Shown in pieces: positions 16,737-25,363 of a stretch of DNA of 64,000 nucleotides. How positions within the stretch are numbered: the first letter of the stretch is position 1; the number at the start of each line of letters is the position of its first letter. The DNA comes from Alistipes ihumii AP11 (GTDB lineage: Bacteria; Bacteroidota; Bacteroidia; Bacteroidales; Rikenellaceae). The translations under genes were made by a program, and so were the position numbers. The DNA lies in the NCBI RefSeq assembly GCF_025144665.1, contig NZ_CP102294.1, forward strand, positions 2,418,001-2,482,000. The letters are read 5' to 3'. The notes beneath the pieces are model-generated. The model searched no databases. It was not told the DNA's origin and saw only the letters and a program-made list of their open reading frames with translations.

Positions 16737-17498
16737 ATGGAGTTCGATTTGGCCGAACAGCGCGCCGGCGCGCGCGAGCAGTTGCGCATCGCCGACCTGA
16801 TGTCGCTTGCGCCGGGCGGCGACCGCGTGCTCGAGATCGGGGCGAGGGATTGCTATCTGTCCCGACGCCTGACCGCTCTTTACGGGGAGGTCACGGCGCT
16901 CGATCTGCGGAAACCCGAGATCGACGAGCCGGGAATCGTGCCCGTACAGGGCGACGTGACGGCCCTCGATTTCGCCGACGGGTCGTTCGATACGGTGTTC
17001 TGCACCGAGGTATTGGAGCATGTGCCGCCGCAGAAACTGAGGCAAGCCTGCGGCGAGATTGCGCGGGTTGCTTCCCGCTGGGCCTTGATCGGCGTGCCTT
17101 ATCGTCAGGACCTGCGCGCGAACCGGACGCGTTGCGCGCGCTGCGGGGCCGTCAATCCGACGACCGGTCACCTGAGCCGTTTCGACCGGGGGAGGCTCGA
17201 GGAGCTTTTCCCGGGTATGGAGGTCCGCGACGCCCGGCTCGTCGGGCGGGGGCAGGCCGTGACCAATCCGCTGTCGGTCTTCCTTTACCGTCTTTGCGGG
17301 TATCCGTACGGCAGCTACGCCCAGGAGGAAGGGTGCGTGCATTGCGGGGCGAAGCTCGTCCGTCCGGAGATCGGGCCGTTGAAATGGGCCGTCTGCTTTC
17401 CGGCCCGCGCGCTGAACCGGATTCAATACCTGCTCTATGGTCGCCGCCGGCCGCTGTGGATACACGTTCTGTTCGAGAAGAAGGACCGGACGCAATAG
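16737..17498 (+). CDS. Class I SAM-dependent methyltransferase with CxxC pairs
   Basis: This 253-aa protein has the SAM-binding motif VLEIGARDCYLSRRL near residue 30, a motif II-like acidic DLRKPEID, and FDTVFCTEVLEHVP, as in UbiE/Methyltransf_11 proteins. Two CxxC pairs, CARC and CVHC, probably form a small zinc-binding site in the C-terminal half. The block NPTTGHLSRFDRGRLEELFP resembles methyltransferases found in envelope-glycan clusters, but the substrate is unknown. The start at 16737 avoids overlap with the MoeB-like gene; an ATG at 16722 would overlap it by 11 nt. The genes are adjacent and probably co-transcribed. Confidence 0.75.
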   Translation: MEFDLAEQRAGAREQLRIADLMSLAPGGDRVLEIGARDCYLSRRLTALYGEVTALDLRKPEIDEPGIVPVQGDVTALDFADGSFDTVFCTEVLEHVPPQKLRQACGEIARVASRWALIGVPYRQDLRANRTRCARCGAVNPTTGHLSRFDRGRLEELFPGMEVRDARLVGRGQAVTNPLSVFLYRLCGYPYGSYAQEEGCVHCGAKLVRPEIGPLKWAVCFPARALNRIQYLLYGRRRPLWIHVLFEKKDRTQ

Positions 17499-17871
17499 CC
17501 CCTGTTTTTCGGATTCATAAAGAACCGGCCGGCGACATATTCGGTTCGCGATACGCATCCTTTCGGGGGAACCGGTGCGGACGGAACGGTTTGCCGGAAG
17601 CGGCGAACGACTCAGAACTGGGGCTGCGACAGCCCCGGCACGGTTGACTTATATGACCGTAATATGCCGCCGGCCTGCGAATCGTTCCCGGGGCCGATTA
17701 TTTTCGGAATGCGGATCGGTTCGTTCCGATCCAGCTTCCGCAGGCACGATAAAATGCCGGAAGGCGTAGGACGAAATCCTCACCGACCGCCTTCCGGCAT
17801 GGTTCCTTATGCGGATCGGCCCGTTCCCGCATCCGCTTATCGGAAGTCCTCAGACGTGTGTGCCTCGGACG
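17499..17871. other. Convergent intergenic region
   Basis: This 373-bp gap between the methyltransferase (+) and nitroreductase (-) genes holds one long hairpin at 17754-17800. A sequence near 17709, ATGCGGATCGGTTCGTTCC, recurs imperfectly near 17809. Nothing else is recognised. Confidence 0.5.
17754..17800 (-). terminator. Hairpin terminator after the nitroreductase gene
   Basis: ATGCCGGAAGGCG pairs perfectly over 13 bp with CGCCTTCCGGCAT across a 21-nt loop that contains its own AGGA/TCCT mini-stem. On the minus strand the stem runs into TTTTATC. It lies 71 nt past the nitroreductase stop. Confidence 0.65.
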
Positions 17872-18618
17872 CTACTTCTCCAGTCCGATCTGCTTTTCGA
17901 GGTACTCTCCGATGCCGTGTTCCATCGAATGGCGGTGGTAGTCGGCTATGTGGCCGGCCCAGTCGTTGTCGGTCCGGTCGCCGGTCCGGCTGCGGTTGAA
18001 CTCGGCGACTTGCCGGTCGTACGTCTCCAGCAGCGGAGCCAGCTTCTCATCGGGCATGTAGCGGCCCTCGTGCACGACGGCTTCCACGGGCAGCTTCGGC
18101 TTCAGGTCGGGCATCTCCCGCGGATAGCCGATCGTCAGTCCGCAGACGATCGATACGCCTTCGGGCAGGCCCAGCATGTCCGATATGCGGCGCGGATCGG
18201 CCGTGCGGACATAGCCCACGCAGCAGCAGCCCAGTCCGAGCGATTCGGCGGCCGTCACGGCGCTCATCATCGCCATCGAGGCGTCGATCACGCCGACCGT
18301 GTAGCCGTCGATCGTGCTCTCGAACGGAGGCGTCCGCATGCCTTTGGCGGCGGCCGCCACGCGGAGCTTGTGATAGTCGAGGCAGAAAACCAGCAGGATA
18401 GCCGAGGTCTTGATCTGCTTCTGGCCGGTGATTTCGTACAATTCCTCCTTGACTGTCTGGTCCGTCACGGCGATGACCGAGAACTGCTGGCCGTTGTAGC
18501 TGGTCGGCGTGTTGCGGATCGCCGCGTAGATCAGGTCGAGCTTTTCCCGCTCGACGGGTTGCCGCTCGTACCGCCGGATCGACCGGCGCCCGAGCAGCGT
18601 GTCTTCGACGCTTTTCAT
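17872..18618 (-). CDS. NADPH-dependent nitroreductase (NfsA/FRP type)
   Basis: This 248-aa flavoprotein-type oxidoreductase has the N-terminal RRSIRRYERQPVEREKLD block that binds FMN phosphate, the PTSYNGQQFSVIAVTD block, and AESLGLGCCCVGYVRTADP in the FMN-binding half. The C-terminal extension with PKLPVEAVVHEGRY is typical of NfsA/FRase I-type enzymes, which use NADPH to reduce nitroaromatics, quinones or flavin. It is 38 nt downstream of the TlpA-like gene on the same strand and probably shares its transcript. The physiological substrate is unknown. Confidence 0.88.
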   Translation of the reverse strand: MKSVEDTLLGRRSIRRYERQPVEREKLDLIYAAIRNTPTSYNGQQFSVIAVTDQTVKEELYEITGQKQIKTSAILLVFCLDYHKLRVAAAAKGMRTPPFESTIDGYTVGVIDASMAMMSAVTAAESLGLGCCCVGYVRTADPRRISDMLGLPEGVSIVCGLTIGYPREMPDLKPKLPVEAVVHEGRYMPDEKLAPLLETYDRQVAEFNRSRTGDRTDNDWAGHIADYHRHSMEHGIGEYLEKQIGLEK

Positions 18619-18656
18619 AAGTATGGTTCGTTTGTCGTATTCGTTCCCGAAGATAC

Positions 18657-20657
18657 CTATTTTTCCGAAGCTTCGAGCAATAGCTGCCTTATTTTTTCAG
18701 GACCTTCGAATCCGGTCCGCTGATATGCGACCTTCCCCTCCTGGTCTATCAGCAGATAGGAAGGTACGCCGTTGAATCCGAACTTTTCCCGCAACGCGGC
18801 GGCGGTTTCCTGGTCCAGCCGGTAGTGTTCGCCCGGTATGCCGGGAATCAGGTTGTGCCACGCCTCGAGCGGCGAGGATTCGCTGGCCAGATAGAGGTAG
18901 ACGATGCCCCGGCCGTCGAGCTCTTTCTTGATCGGCTCGGTGGCTTCCATGGCCCGGCGGCAAGGACCGCACCAGGTTTCCCATACGTCGACGAAAACGA
19001 CTTTTCCCCGGTAGGCTTCCCAAATCGCCTCGATCGTTTGCTCGGGCGTGTCGCGGACCGGCGTCGGGCGGATCGCGAATCCCGTTTTTTTCTTGTTCTC
19101 CGCGATCAGCGAGTCGATCCGCCGCTGGCGTGCGAGCACTTCGCGCGCGAATGCCCGGTTGCTGAAAAGCGTATCGAGCGACTGCGCCTGAGCGTCCGTC
19201 AGCGGGACACCGTTGTTGATCCGGCCGATCATGTCCCGAAAGCGCTTCAGGTCGTAAAGTATTCCGCGGTCGGAGCCGATCAGACGCACGGTCGCCGGAT
19301 CGTTCAGGATAGAGTCGGGGTGGAACGAGCGGTTTTGCGGTCCCGGATGCTGCGTTTGCGGATGGGTCGCGATCAGATACAGCGTGAAGTCATTGAGCGC
19401 ATCGAGGGCCGTCGTGCCGGCTGCGAGCATCGTTTCGTCGTTGACCGGATAGTCGTTCACGAAATCGTAATAGGCCGGGTCGGGTTTCTCGATTTCGATG
19501 TCGAGCGGCTGACTCCGGTCCCAGAGCTCGTTCACCGTGCGGTAGGCGTGTTCCATCATCGTGGAGTAATTGAGCAGATCGGTCAGCGTTTCGGCACGAA
19601 CGGTCTTCTCGGCGATCTCCCGGCTGCGGGGACAGAACTCCTTCAGCGTGTCGATCTGGGCGAGACGGCGTGCCGATTCTTCCGTAACGTATTGTTTGTA
19701 CTGCTCGGGCCGCATGCCGTGAATCCGGGTCAGGCGGTCGAAGTGGTAGCCGATGTGGAGGGTGCCCGTTCGGATCTGGATTTTTTGCAATCGGGCCAGT
19801 TCCTCGTTCACGCGACCGAGTTCTCCGTAGTATGCGACAGGGGAAGTCTGCGGATGCAGTTCCTTGAATACCGATGTTTTACGGTATACTGCTCCCAGAT
19901 CGATCTCCAGCGCGGTCTCCCGCCCGGGCTCGGCATAGAACGGAAGGGTGACGAATCCGGGCAGAAAGAGCATCCCGCGTATCGGCGTGAGGATGTTCAG
20001 CCCCGTTTCGAACGATCCGTCCTCCCGGACGGGCACGGAGAGTTCGGTCGCTCCGTCCCCGACGATCGGAGAGTAGAACGCGATTTCGATCCGGTCGAAA
20101 AAGCGGGGATCGTAGCCCGTAATCGCTCCTGCGATCCGGGCCGGGCTGTCGCTGACGACGGGTGCGGTGAAATTTTCCGTCAGCGGGGCGGCTTTCTTGT
20201 ATTTTTTTGCGAGAGCCGAACGGCCCGGCTTCGCTTTTTTGCCCGTCAGGTCGATGTCGTATATTTTGAAGCAGTCGGGGCAGTCGCTTTCGATCAGGTC
20301 GATCTTCGCTGTTTTCGGATCGACGGGAGGAAAGCTCAGCGAGAAGTCGTGCCGTCCCGTCTCGGGCATGTAGAACTCGGTGTCGAGCGGCATGCCGTCG
20401 GCCGAGCGGACTGTCAGCTTTTCGCCTTCGGCGCCTGTGCGGATATAGGTTTCCGAGCTGATTCGTATCCAGTTGTGAGGTCGGAAATAGGCTTGGATGT
20501 AGACGGTCGTCGATTCGGGCGCGAGCTCGATCCGCTCGATTTCGAGCGTGCCCGAGTTACGGAATGCGAACGGAGGTTCGACGACGGTGCGCGGTTGCCG
20601 GGCGTACAGTCCCGAGACAAGGCTCGAGAGCAGTAGCAGGACGAGCGATTTTTTCAT
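18657..20657 (-). CDS. TlpA-like thioredoxin-domain protein with long N-terminal region
   Basis: This 666-aa exported protein begins with a signal peptide (MKKSLVLLLLSSLVSGLYA). The first 500 residues contain beta-rich and helical segments typical of Bacteroidetes TlpA-like proteins with DUF4369-type regions; two Cys (ESDCPDCFKIYDID) occur near residue 125. The C-terminal thioredoxin domain (about 520-666) has the redox site WETWCGPCRRAMEATEPI, the cis-Pro block FGFNGVPSYLLIDQEG, and KVVFVDVW. It probably acts as a periplasmic thiol-disulfide reductase. It is followed by a nitroreductase gene 38 nt on. A promoter box and a palindrome lie upstream. Confidence 0.85.
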   Translation of the reverse strand: MKKSLVLLLLSSLVSGLYARQPRTVVEPPFAFRNSGTLEIERIELAPESTTVYIQAYFRPHNWIRISSETYIRTGAEGEKLTVRSADGMPLDTEFYMPETGRHDFSLSFPPVDPKTAKIDLIESDCPDCFKIYDIDLTGKKAKPGRSALAKKYKKAAPLTENFTAPVVSDSPARIAGAITGYDPRFFDRIEIAFYSPIVGDGATELSVPVREDGSFETGLNILTPIRGMLFLPGFVTLPFYAEPGRETALEIDLGAVYRKTSVFKELHPQTSPVAYYGELGRVNEELARLQKIQIRTGTLHIGYHFDRLTRIHGMRPEQYKQYVTEESARRLAQIDTLKEFCPRSREIAEKTVRAETLTDLLNYSTMMEHAYRTVNELWDRSQPLDIEIEKPDPAYYDFVNDYPVNDETMLAAGTTALDALNDFTLYLIATHPQTQHPGPQNRSFHPDSILNDPATVRLIGSDRGILYDLKRFRDMIGRINNGVPLTDAQAQSLDTLFSNRAFAREVLARQRRIDSLIAENKKKTGFAIRPTPVRDTPEQTIEAIWEAYRGKVVFVDVWETWCGPCRRAMEATEPIKKELDGRGIVYLYLASESSPLEAWHNLIPGIPGEHYRLDQETAAALREKFGFNGVPSYLLIDQEGKVAYQRTGFEGPEKIRQLLLEASEK

Positions 20658-20686
20658 AAAAGAGGGTTTAGGATTGGCTTGGTACC

Positions 20687-20694
20687 CAAAGATA
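20687..20694 (-). promoter_or_regulatory. Predicted -7 box for the TlpA-like gene
   Basis: The minus strand reads TATCTTTG, a match to TAnnTTTG, 30 nt upstream of the ATG at 20657. The expected -33 position falls inside the palindrome at 20705-20725. Confidence 0.55.
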
Positions 20695-20704
20695 GCGAAA
20701 AAAT

Positions 20705-20725
20705 GTCCGGTCGGTCCGACCGGAC
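20705..20725. promoter_or_regulatory. Perfect palindrome overlapping the -33 position of the TlpA promoter
   Basis: GTCCGGTCGG-T-CCGACCGGAC is a 21-nt perfect inverted repeat centred at 20715, about 20 nt upstream of the -7 box. It could be a dimeric-regulator operator. On the minus strand it is also followed by ATTTTTT, so a terminator for read-through from the amylase gene is an equal alternative. Confidence 0.4.
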
Positions 20726-21206
20726 GTAAAAATCTTTCTTCCTGGTAGTTGTATGTTTGATCGGCCGGGTACGGGACAGCGGCTCGGCCGGTGCGAATCT
20801 CTTATCGCGATCATGGGTTTTGGCGTGCCGGCATCGCTTCTTGCTTGCCGTTATCGGTGAGCCGCCATGACATTGCCCGAACGGAAGAAGCCGTTCCGGT
20901 CCGGATCGTCCGAGACGTCGTATGGCCGTTCTGTGCGGTAAGGTGTATGACCGCTTTCCGCAAACCGTTACCGGTAGAGGAAGCGGGCGACAGGACCGGA
21001 CGTAAGGGGCGGTCGGGGAAGGCGTACATTAGGGCGTGTCGGGGGCGGCATGTGTCGGAATGAGGCGGCTGTCGTACGGTGACGGCCGGAAGCGGGCGTG
21101 TCCCCTCTCCGGCCCGGCGGTGGGGGAACGGGCGGATTGCCGCGATTATATACTTTGAATTCGTGCCGGCATCGATCCCCGATTTCTGTCGTGCGAGAAC
21201 GGCCAA

Positions 21207-21244
21207 GCCTCCGTCCGGACGGGAGAGACCGTCCGGACGGAGGC
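21207..21244 (-). terminator. Hairpin terminator after the alpha-amylase gene
   Basis: GCCTCCGTCCGGACGG, loop GAGAGA, CCGTCCGGACGGAGGC makes a perfect 16-bp stem 58 nt past the amylase stop codon. The T-run is weak on the minus strand (TTGG). Confidence 0.75.
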
Positions 21245-21302
21245 GCCGAAACAGGTATGGGGCCGAGAGGGTACGGTGAAGCATATGATCGCCCGGATCG
21301 CC

Positions 21303-22748
21303 TTACTTCCGCACCCAGACGGCCAGCTTGCCGCCCGGCACCGTGAAAGTCGCCCGACCGTCGTCGCCGATCGTGGTTTCCTCGGCGACGCAGCCGGTTA
21401 TCTCTCGCCACCGCTCGCCCCGGCGCTCCTTGCCGACGAACATCGTCTTTTCGCCATCTTCGCCGTTCGAGACAAGCAGGGCCAGCCCCGAGCCGGGGTG
21501 TTCGGCGTCGCCGCGACGAACGAAACCCGCCGTATTCGGATGGTCGAAGTAGTTGTCCTGTTCGCCATAGGCATACTTTCGTCTCGCGTCGAGCAGAATG
21601 TCCAGAACCGCTCTGTGCGGAGACTGTTCGCCGCCGATTCCGTAATAGTCTCCGTAGAAAATGCACGGGTAGCCCTCTTTCATCAGCAGAATCATGCCGT
21701 AAGCCAACGGTTTGAACCAGTCCTTGATCTGGGATTCGAGCGAGCTCCCCCTCTGGGAGTCGTGGTTATCCACGAACGTTACGGCGTTGGCAGGGTAGCG
21801 CTCCACGAGCGATCCTTCGGTAAATCCCGTCAGATCGAAGTCGCGCCCTTTCTGCGAGGCATGATACATTTTGTAGTGCAGCGGCACGTCGAACAGGTCG
21901 ATTTCGCGCCCGACAACGTTCAGATAGGCTTCCAGCGAGTCGAAATCGCCGTTCCAATACTCTCCGACCGCGTAGAACGTGCTTTCGCGGCTGGCGCGGA
22001 CGGTTTCCAGAAACTGTTTGACGAACGTGTCGCGCATATGCTTGATCGCGTCGAGGCGGACGCCGTCGAGGTTCAGTTCCTTGGCCACCCACATACCCCA
22101 GTGCAACAGGTTGTGAATGACTTCCGGATGATCCAGATCCAGATCGTTTCCCAGCAGGTAGTCGTAGTTGCCGTTTTCGGAGTCTACCCCTTCGCTCCAC
22201 TGCTTGCCCTCGCCGAGTATGCGGAATATCTTGTCGATATGCTCGTTGTCGGGGCCCTGACTGGTGCCCGAGAAGTGATACCAGTGGTACTTGAAGTCGG
22301 AGTACTTGTCGCCGCGTCCCTTGAAATCGTAACCGGTGTACGCCTCGATCTCGTGCGGCTCGCCCACCGGCTCGTTCCGGTTCGAAGGATCGACCTGCTG
22401 AGCCATGAACTTTTCGGGATAGTCCCCTCCGCACTTATGGTTCATCACGGCGTCGAGGTAGACTTGCACTCCGTGCTTGTGCAGCTCGTCGATGGCCTCG
22501 ACGAGTTCTTGCTTCGTTCCGTATTTGGTTCGGACCGTATTTTTCTGGTCGAACTCTCCCAAATCGTACAGATCGTATGTCGCGTAGCCCTCGTCCTGCT
22601 GCTCGTCCGCTTTGTATGCGGGCGGAATCCATACGGCCGTCACGCCTGTTTCGTGCAGGTGCTTGGCATCCTGTTTCAGTTTTTTCCAAAGGTTGCCGTC
22701 GTTGGGCAGATTCCATTCGAAATATTGCATCATGACTCCGTTTCTCAT
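21303..22748 (-). CDS. Cytoplasmic alpha-amylase (GH13, subfamily 5-like)
   Basis: This 481-aa enzyme hydrolyses alpha-1,4 bonds of starch or glycogen. It has the four GH13 regions: DAVMNHK (region I), GVRLDAIKHM with the nucleophile Asp (II), AVGEYWNGD with the acid/base Glu (III), and VTFVDNHDSQ with the transition-state Asp (IV). The start MMQYFEWNLPNDGNLWKKL has no signal peptide, as in cytoplasmic AmyA-like enzymes of GH13_5, so it probably acts on internal glycogen or imported oligosaccharides. It lies on the same strand as the upstream glucokinase gene, but a long palindrome between them suggests separate transcripts. Confidence 0.93.
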   Translation of the reverse strand: MRNGVMMQYFEWNLPNDGNLWKKLKQDAKHLHETGVTAVWIPPAYKADEQQDEGYATYDLYDLGEFDQKNTVRTKYGTKQELVEAIDELHKHGVQVYLDAVMNHKCGGDYPEKFMAQQVDPSNRNEPVGEPHEIEAYTGYDFKGRGDKYSDFKYHWYHFSGTSQGPDNEHIDKIFRILGEGKQWSEGVDSENGNYDYLLGNDLDLDHPEVIHNLLHWGMWVAKELNLDGVRLDAIKHMRDTFVKQFLETVRASRESTFYAVGEYWNGDFDSLEAYLNVVGREIDLFDVPLHYKMYHASQKGRDFDLTGFTEGSLVERYPANAVTFVDNHDSQRGSSLESQIKDWFKPLAYGMILLMKEGYPCIFYGDYYGIGGEQSPHRAVLDILLDARRKYAYGEQDNYFDHPNTAGFVRRGDAEHPGSGLALLVSNGEDGEKTMFVGKERRGERWREITGCVAEETTIGDDGRATFTVPGGKLAVWVRK

Positions 22749-23002
22749 AATTCGATTTTTTTGTTTTTTGGATATTCCGCGTTATGGCGTTCCGCGCGGG
22801 ACGGCGCGGGTTTCGTTCGCTGCGCGTGGTACGGAATCTTTCAATTTTCATGCAAAACGGATTTCCCCCTTTCGTGGAGCGGGCACATCCTTTTATCCGG
22901 CCGCTGTCCGGACGGCGGATCGTGAGGAAACGCCAATGCGTTCGGTCGGTATCGGCTTCGGGGGCTGATGTTTCCGTGAAAGAGGCCGGTTCGGGTAGCG
23001 TG

Positions 23003-23026
23003 CGGATGCACGGATGCACGGATGCG
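23003..23026. repeat. Short tandem repeat, 3 copies of an 8-mer
   Basis: CGGATGCA is repeated three times in direct succession, with the last base of the third copy changed to G. Confidence 0.7.
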
Positions 23027-23100
23027 GAATGCAGGCGTAAAGAGGCCGCCTGCGTCCGGTCATGGATCGAGTTAGGAGTCGCGCGGATATAACGGATATA

Positions 23101-23144
23101 AGAAAGCCAGGAGAAACGGCGTACGCCGTTTCTCCTGGCTTTCT
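23101..23144 (-). terminator. 44-bp perfect palindrome after the glucokinase gene
   Basis: A 22-nt arm beginning AGAAAGCCAGGAGAAACGGC is followed at once by its exact reverse complement. It starts 21 nt after the glucokinase stop. It probably works as a very stable terminator, although there is no T-run beyond the stem on the minus strand. Confidence 0.7.
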
Positions 23145-23165
23145 CGTGCAGTATACCTGCCGCCG

Positions 23166-24137
23166 TTACATCTGCTTGCCGGTCAGACTTTGCCAAACGA
23201 GAGCCGATGCGCCGAGCACGGCCGCGTTCTTGCCGTCGATGCCCGACGGAAGCAGCTTCACCTTGTTGCGGAAAACGGGCATCATGTGCATTTCCATATA
23301 TTTCTTCGTCGGCTCGAAAATGTATTTGCCGGCCTTGGCCAGTCCGCCGAACAGGAAGATCGCCTCGGGGCTGGTGATCGTCACGGCGTCGGCCAGCGCA
23401 TGCCCGAGCAGCATGCCCGTATACTCGTAGGCTTCGATGGCGAGCGGATCGCCGTTGAGGGCCGCTTTGGTAATCATTTCGGCCGTCAGGTCGTTGAACG
23501 TGATGTGGCGGAACTCGCTCTCTTCCATGCTGTCTGCCATCAGCTTGAATATCGTCCGCTTGATGCCGGTCGCCGAGACGTAGGTTTCCAGACACCCCTT
23601 GCGGCCGCAGCCGCAGACGCGGCCGGTGTGGCTGACCGTAACGTGCCCCAGCTCACCGGCGAATCCGGTATATCCGTAGATCAGTTGGCCGTTGGCCACG
23701 AAGCCGCTGCCCAGACCGGTCCCGAGCGTGACGACCAGAAAGTCCTTCATGCCTTTCGCTCCGCCGTAGATCATTTCGCCTACGGCCGCGGCGTTCGCAT
23801 CGTTGGTCAGAATGACGGGCAGGGTGGGGAAGAAGCGCTTCATCTTTTCGACCACGCTGATCGGTCCCTTCCACGGCAGATTGGGCGCGTTCTCGATCGT
23901 CCCCCGGTAGTAGTTGCCGTTCGGGGCCCCGATACCCACGCCCACGAGCTCGACCTCGTCGCCGGCGGCTTTGAGCAGGTTCTGGATGCCGATATACAGT
24001 TCCTCGATATACAGGTCCGAGTCCGGATAATTGCGCGTGGGAAATACGCCCTCGCTGAGAATATGGCCCTGGTCGTCCACTAATCCGTAGACGGAGTTCG
24101 TCCCTCCGATATCTACGCCGACTGCTACTTTTTTCAT
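23166..24137 (-). CDS. ROK-family glucokinase
   Basis: This 323-aa sugar kinase phosphorylates glucose (or a related hexose) with ATP in the cytoplasm. The phosphate-binding motif is VGVDIGGTNSVYGLVDDQG. NDANAAAVGEMIYGGAKG contains the catalytic Asp region. The ROK zinc signature is GELGHVTVSHTGRVCGCG followed by RKGCLETYVS, with His and three Cys. The length is normal. The ATG at 24137 is preceded by an AT-rich leader and a -7-type box. It could serve the glucose released by the neighbouring amylase, but a palindromic terminator separates the two genes. Confidence 0.93.
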   Translation of the reverse strand: MKKVAVGVDIGGTNSVYGLVDDQGHILSEGVFPTRNYPDSDLYIEELYIGIQNLLKAAGDEVELVGVGIGAPNGNYYRGTIENAPNLPWKGPISVVEKMKRFFPTLPVILTNDANAAAVGEMIYGGAKGMKDFLVVTLGTGLGSGFVANGQLIYGYTGFAGELGHVTVSHTGRVCGCGRKGCLETYVSATGIKRTIFKLMADSMEESEFRHITFNDLTAEMITKAALNGDPLAIEAYEYTGMLLGHALADAVTITSPEAIFLFGGLAKAGKYIFEPTKKYMEMHMMPVFRNKVKLLPSGIDGKNAAVLGASALVWQSLTGKQM

Positions 24138-24179
24138 TGGATGCGTTGTTATTAAATTATTTTAATTTGGTTGCGTTTT

Positions 24180-24187
24180 CAAATATA
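24180..24187 (-). promoter_or_regulatory. Predicted -7 box for the glucokinase gene
   Basis: The minus strand reads TATATTTG, matching TAnnTTTG, 43 nt upstream of the ATG. Confidence 0.45.
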
Positions 24188-24337
24188 GGAAAAAAAACGT
24201 CCGGTATGGCATCCGACGCACAAAAAACATCTATTCCGCCGGCCGCCGAGGAAGATTCCGGGGGCCGGCGAGGACCGGACATGCTTCCCCATGCGAATAT
24301 TTGGACCGATGGCTGCCCGCATTGCGTAAAGATTTGC

Positions 24338-24345
24338 TAACTTTG
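24338..24345 (+). promoter_or_regulatory. Predicted -7 box for the prenyl diphosphate synthase gene
   Basis: TAACTTTG lies 37 nt before ATG 24382 and within the reading frame of a possible longer protein, which favours the downstream start. Confidence 0.5.
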
Positions 24346-24381
24346 CACTTTCCGGTTTTAACGAGACAAATATTTCGGGAT

Positions 24382-25356
24382 ATGTACTCTTTCAATGAAT
24401 TGCAGGGGATCTTCGAGCAGGAGCTCCGGTCGATGAAATGGCCGCGCGAGCCGCGCCTGCTGTACGAGCCGATCGCCTATTCGCTCGAGGAGGGCGGCAA
24501 GCGGATTCGGCCGGTCGCCCTGCTGATGGCCTGCTCGGCTTTCCGCGGAGGGATCGACGCTGCGAAGCCGGCCGCGATGGCCATAGAGGTTTTCCATAAT
24601 TTCACGTTGCTGCACGACGACATCATGGACCGTTCGGACATGCGTCGGGGCAAGCCTGCCGTGCATACGCGCTGGAACGACAATGTGGCGATTCTTTCGG
24701 GCGATGCGATGATGATCTGGGCCTACCGTCTGCTTTCGCAGTGCGACGAGGCCGTGTTGCCGCAGCTGCTCGCCGTGTTTACGGACGTGGCCGTCGGGGT
24801 CTGCGAGGGACAGCAGTACGATATGGATTTCGAGAGCCGCGACGACGTGACCGTCGAGGAGTACCTGCGGATGATCGAACTGAAGACGGCCGTTCTGCTG
24901 GCCGGCGCGCTGAAGATCGGCGCGCTGTGCGGCGGGGCCGAGCCGGTGCAGGCCGAGTTGCTGTACCGTTTCGGCATCGACCTAGGAATGGCTTTCCAGC
25001 TTCAGGACGATCTGCTCGACACGTATGGCGATCCGGCGGTGTTCGGAAAGCCCGTGGGAGGCGATATTCTGGTAGGCAAGAAAACCTATTTGCTGACCAC
25101 CGCGCTGAAGGCTGCCGACGCTTCGACCCGCGCGAGGCTGCTTGCTTTGCTGCACGACGCGGAGATGGCCTCCGGCGAGAAGATCGCCGCCGTCCGTGCC
25201 GTGTACGACTCGCTGGCGGTCCGTCAGACGACGGAGCGCGTCGTCGCTTCTTATTTCGACGAAGCGCGACAGGTGCTTCGCAGTCTTCGTCTTTCCGAGG
25301 AGCGCCTCGCGCCGCTACGGGAGCTTTCCGACATGTTGTTGAACCGCAGAAAGTAA
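24382..25356 (+). CDS. Polyprenyl (farnesyl/geranylgeranyl-type) diphosphate synthase
   Basis: This 324-aa protein condenses isopentenyl diphosphate onto allylic diphosphates. It has the first aspartate-rich motif in LLHDDIMDRSDMRRGKP and the second in GMAFQLQDDLLDTYGD, plus the EEGGKRIRP basic block that binds diphosphate and GKKTYLL. The residues before the first DDxxD (HNFTLLHDD) suggest a short- to medium-chain product, but chain length cannot be fixed from this. ATG 24382 (MYSFNELQGIFEQEL) is preferred over 24301 because of the promoter box between them. It begins a run of three closely spaced genes (7 and 18 nt gaps). Confidence 0.9.
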   Translation: MYSFNELQGIFEQELRSMKWPREPRLLYEPIAYSLEEGGKRIRPVALLMACSAFRGGIDAAKPAAMAIEVFHNFTLLHDDIMDRSDMRRGKPAVHTRWNDNVAILSGDAMMIWAYRLLSQCDEAVLPQLLAVFTDVAVGVCEGQQYDMDFESRDDVTVEEYLRMIELKTAVLLAGALKIGALCGGAEPVQAELLYRFGIDLGMAFQLQDDLLDTYGDPAVFGKPVGGDILVGKKTYLLTTALKAADASTRARLLALLHDAEMASGEKIAAVRAVYDSLAVRQTTERVVASYFDEARQVLRSLRLSEERLAPLRELSDMLLNRRK

Positions 25357-25363
25357 CCGGGCG

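Larger units (their letters stand above)
20658..21302. other. 645-bp intergenic region upstream of the TlpA-like gene
   Basis: It holds the TlpA promoter box (20687-20694), a palindrome (20705-20725) and the amylase terminator (21207-21244). Between 20726 and 21206 I see no gene with plausible protein sequence and no recognised RNA. Confidence 0.5.
22749..23165. other. Intergenic region between glucokinase and amylase genes
   Basis: This 417-bp gap holds the long palindrome at 23101-23144 and a short tandem repeat at 23003-23026. No clear TAnnTTTG box for the amylase gene is seen. Confidence 0.5.

Noticed and set aside
20811-21284. 157-codon open frame in the TlpA-upstream gap
   Set aside because: The protein shows no hydrophobic core or motif, overlaps the amylase terminator hairpin, and looks like chance translation of GC-rich noncoding DNA.
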